Assembly (NCBI RefSeq): GCF_000495855.1 | Contig: NZ_AWGF01000005.1 | Span: 248,001 to 312,000, forward strand | From: Asticcacaulis sp. YBE204 | GTDB taxonomy: Bacteria; Pseudomonadota; Alphaproteobacteria; Caulobacterales; Caulobacteraceae | Reading direction: 5' to 3' | DNA: 64,000 bases | Part shown: positions 62,069 to 64,000 of the stretch, in pieces | Layout: each line of letters begins with the position of its first letter | Position numbering within the stretch: position 1 is the stretch's first letter | The notes under the pieces: generated by a model | Seen by the model: only the letters and a program-made list of their open reading frames with translations | Databases searched by the model: none | What the model was told of the DNA's origin: nothing | Translations under genes and position numbers: made by a program

Positions 62069-62106
62069 CCGGTCAAAATAGCAGTGTTTGAGCGTCTATA
62101 TCGTCG

Positions 62107-62250
62107 TCACGCACCGTGGCGTCTGCAGACATCCGAACAATATTTCACATCGTTCCAGACGGCCTTCCATTTTTTGCGCCACGTGAACGGCCAGCCGCAG
62201 ACAGGACAGATTTTGGTTGGCAGGTCCCGTTTGGCCACGCGCTTTGGCAT
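62107..62250 (-). CDS. DUF2256 small zinc-ribbon protein
   Basis: 47 aa: [47 protein letters not shown]. It matches DUF2256, with CPVC and CSDVC forming a four-Cys zinc site. Its ATG shares one base with the photolyase stop (TAATG), so it is translated with the photolyase. DUF2256 genes are, as I recall, often beside cryptochrome/photolyase genes. Function unknown. Confidence 0.88.
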   Translation of the reverse strand: MPKRVAKRDLPTKICPVCGWPFTWRKKWKAVWNDVKYCSDVCRRHGA

Positions 62251-63824
62251 TAGAGCCGACCTTCATGCATCGCCACGACATGACGCCGTGCCTCAGCGCG
62301 CAGGGCCTGCTGTTTGTCGGCGCCCATGCGATCCCAGGTCGCGTAGACAAAGGGCATGCGGCGGTTCTGTTCGAAGCGATCGCGATGGCGGGCTATGAAG
62401 TCCCAATAGAGCGCGTTGAACGGACACGCCTTGTCGCCGGTTGAGATCGAGGGATCGTAGGGGCAGGTGTCGCAGTAGTTGCTCATACGTAGGATATAGT
62501 TGCCGCTGGCGGCATAGGGCTTGGACGCCAGAAGGCCACCATCGGCGTGGAGCGCCATGCCGAGTGTGTTCGGCAATTCGACCCATTCGTAGGCGTCGGC
62601 ATAGACGGCCAGATACCATTCATGAACCGCCTTTGGATCTATGCCGGCGATGAGCGCAAAATTGCCGGTGATCATCAGCCGTTGAATATGATGGGAATAG
62701 GCGTGTTCTAAGGTGTCGGACAGGGCCTGAAGCATGCAGTTCATCCGCGTCTCACCGGACCAGTAGAACCAGGGCAGGGGCTGGCGGGCCTCAAGTGCAT
62801 TATTGTCCAGATAGCCCGGCATGTAGCGCCAGTAGAGACCTCTGACATATTCCCTCCAGCCGAGGATCTGGCGTATGAACCCTTCGGCGGCATTTAGCGG
62901 GACCCGGCCTTGCCGATAGGCCGCTTCTGCCTTCTGACAGACTTCGAGCGGATAGAGCAGACCGGCATTGATATAGGCGGAGAGCAGCGAATGGTTGAGA
63001 TAGGGTTCGCCTTCGATCATGGCGTCCTGATGATCGCCGAAGCGGGCGAGGATATGCGTTATGAAATGATCGAGCTCGCGCAGAGCCTGGCGTCGGGTTA
63101 CCGCAAAATCAAAGGGCTCTAGTCGACCGTATCCATCGGCAAAACGATGGCGTACCAGATCAAGGACCTCAAGCGTGATGGAATCTTTGCGAAAACTCAA
63201 CCGCCTGGGCGAGGTTAAGCCTTTTGGCGGCGGTTTGCGATTGTCGGCATCGAAGTTCCAGCGGCCGCCGCAGGGCGCACCGTCGGTCTCAAGAAGGATG
63301 CCATACCGGCGCCGCATCTCACGGTAAAAATACTCCATTCTGAACTCGCGTCGCCCTTCGGCCCATGTGTTAAATTCAGCATGACTGCACAGGAAACGCG
63401 TATCGGGCAGGATATCGAACGGGACGGGGAGGGCAAGGCGCAAGGCTTCGAAGGATTCCCGAAGCCGCCACTCGCCGGGTTCGGTCACGACGACGCGCTC
63501 CAGTGCGAAATCCTCTGTCGCCCTAAGGATTTCACCTTCAAGGCTATGGCTGTTGTCTTCATCGTCGAGCGTCACATAGCGGACGGTGAAGCCAGCGGCG
63601 CGCAAGGCCTGCGCGTAGTGACGCATGGCGGAAAACAGAAAGGCGATCTTCTTGACGTGGTGGCGTACATAACTCGCCTCCGACATAACCTCGGCCATGA
63701 GAATGATGTCACGGGTTTTGTCCGCCTCTGTAATGACGGCGAGTCGCGTTGAAAGCTGATCGGCGAGTATGACCCTGAGCGCACCTGTGCTCATCTTATG
63801 TGACGGCGTTCCGATGACACCCAT
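62250..63824 (-). CDS. phrB: Iron-sulphur bacterial cryptochrome/photolyase (FeS-BCP, PhrB-like)
   Basis: 524 aa. N-terminal photolyase-related domain ([32 protein letters not shown]), then the helical FAD domain ([68 protein letters not shown]). Four Cys in the pattern [14 protein letters not shown] and KACPFN match the [4Fe-4S] ligands of Agrobacterium PhrB, a (6-4) photolyase. So it probably repairs (6-4) photoproducts or senses light. ATG 63794 ([13 protein letters not shown]) is an alternative start. It lies between an SDR and DUF2256 on the same strand. Confidence 0.93.
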   Translation of the reverse strand: MGVIGTPSHKMSTGALRVILADQLSTRLAVITEADKTRDIILMAEVMSEASYVRHHVKKIAFLFSAMRHYAQALRAAGFTVRYVTLDDEDNSHSLEGEILRATEDFALERVVVTEPGEWRLRESFEALRLALPVPFDILPDTRFLCSHAEFNTWAEGRREFRMEYFYREMRRRYGILLETDGAPCGGRWNFDADNRKPPPKGLTSPRRLSFRKDSITLEVLDLVRHRFADGYGRLEPFDFAVTRRQALRELDHFITHILARFGDHQDAMIEGEPYLNHSLLSAYINAGLLYPLEVCQKAEAAYRQGRVPLNAAEGFIRQILGWREYVRGLYWRYMPGYLDNNALEARQPLPWFYWSGETRMNCMLQALSDTLEHAYSHHIQRLMITGNFALIAGIDPKAVHEWYLAVYADAYEWVELPNTLGMALHADGGLLASKPYAASGNYILRMSNYCDTCPYDPSISTGDKACPFNALYWDFIARHRDRFEQNRRMPFVYATWDRMGADKQQALRAEARRHVVAMHEGRL

Positions 63825-63860
63825 CGCCGCTGCGTCTGAAATGCATAGGGGAGGCTATTG

Positions 63861-64000
63861 TCATACCCGGACCTTCGGTCTGACGCGCGACAGGCCACCG
63901 TCCACGCCGATCACCTGACCGGTTATCCAGTCATTGGCAGGATCAAGGAGAAACACAATCAGGCGCGCCACGTCTTCAGGACGTCCGATCCGACCCAGGG
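63861..64000 (-). CDS. Short-chain dehydrogenase/reductase, C-terminal part (5' end outside window)
   Basis: 46 residues at the right edge: [39 protein letters not shown] and a short tail. GRxGxPEDVA and TGQVIxVDGG are the standard SDR C-terminus. It ends 36 nt before the photolyase start and is probably co-transcribed with it. Confidence 0.9.
   Translation of the reverse strand, partial: LGRIGRPEDVARLIVFLLDPANDWITGQVIGVDGGLSRVRPKVRV

Noticed and set aside
62084-62398. Plus-strand ORF of 104 codons
   Set aside because: Antisense to the DUF2256 gene and the end of the photolyase gene.
1-64000. CRISPR arrays, prophage genes, rRNA operons, replication origin
   Set aside because: No regularly spaced repeats of 25-40 bp, no phage structural or integrase genes, and no rRNA-like or DnaA-box cluster were seen.

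Overview
The window looks like chromosome of a GC-rich alphaproteobacterium, most likely Caulobacterales (Asticcacaulis, Caulobacter or Brevundimonas type). The clues are a MucR regulator, a PraR-like XRE regulator, an HU gene, a LOV histidine kinase, a GAACN7GAAC LexA-type box, Ku plus LigD, and a bacterial cryptochrome/photolyase. This placement is inference; no rRNA or tRNA gene was found to confirm it.

Layout. 1-9 kb: a minus-strand molybdenum enzyme operon (PaoABC-like aldehyde oxidoreductase followed by an FdhF/YdeP-like oxidoreductase that runs off the left edge), a GH130 enzyme and two alpha/beta hydrolases. 9-20 kb: plus-strand stress and metabolism genes, namely KatE catalase, a YciF/DUF892 protein, an SDR, a large unrecognised protein, a small membrane protein translationally coupled to MntH, an RHH regulator with a PHB-depolymerase-like esterase, and a DUF4105 protein. 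20-24 kb: hipBA with four evenly spaced operators, then debris (an AbiEi-like remnant and a truncated IS1380 transposase). 24-31 kb: MucR, a DEDDh exonuclease, HU, a PraR-like regulator, many small unknown genes, and a LuxR-type membrane protein containing a nested out-of-frame ORF. 30-41 kb: DNA repair and signalling, with a duplicated HMCES/YedK plus 122-aa protein module (one partner decayed in each copy), ExoIII, LigD, Ku and a PAS/GAF hybrid kinase. 42-47 kb: a receiver, an MgtC locus whose leader holds a paralogue of the MntH-coupled small protein, DUF2252, a deletion scar, a strong small-RNA candidate with a C-rich anti-Shine-Dalgarno loop, and a beta-lactamase-like hydrolase. 48-60 kb: a signalling island with a KaiC-like ATPase, its histidine kinase and a receiver in one tight operon, an IS5-type insertion, EAL and FabI remnants, a LOV hybrid kinase and a 1129-aa PAS/GAF hybrid kinase. 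60-64 kb: a YdhS-like FAD protein and an SDR / photolyase / DUF2256 operon.

Functional picture. Oxidative stress (KatE, MntH, YciF-like, Nudix), DNA damage (Ku/LigD, ExoIII, HMCES, photolyase, an orphan LexA box) and light or redox signalling (LOV kinase, KaiC-like module, photolyase) recur across the window. The segment 22-53 kb also carries many broken genes and duplications, so it reads as accessory DNA in flux.

Most worth following up: the small membrane protein family paired once with MntH and once with MgtC; the 67-nt anti-SD sRNA candidate at 46112-46178; the four-operator hipBA promoter with 49/49/48-bp spacing; the nested ORF at 28144-28584; the YedK-linked 122-aa protein; and the KaiC/kinase/receiver operon beside a LOV kinase.
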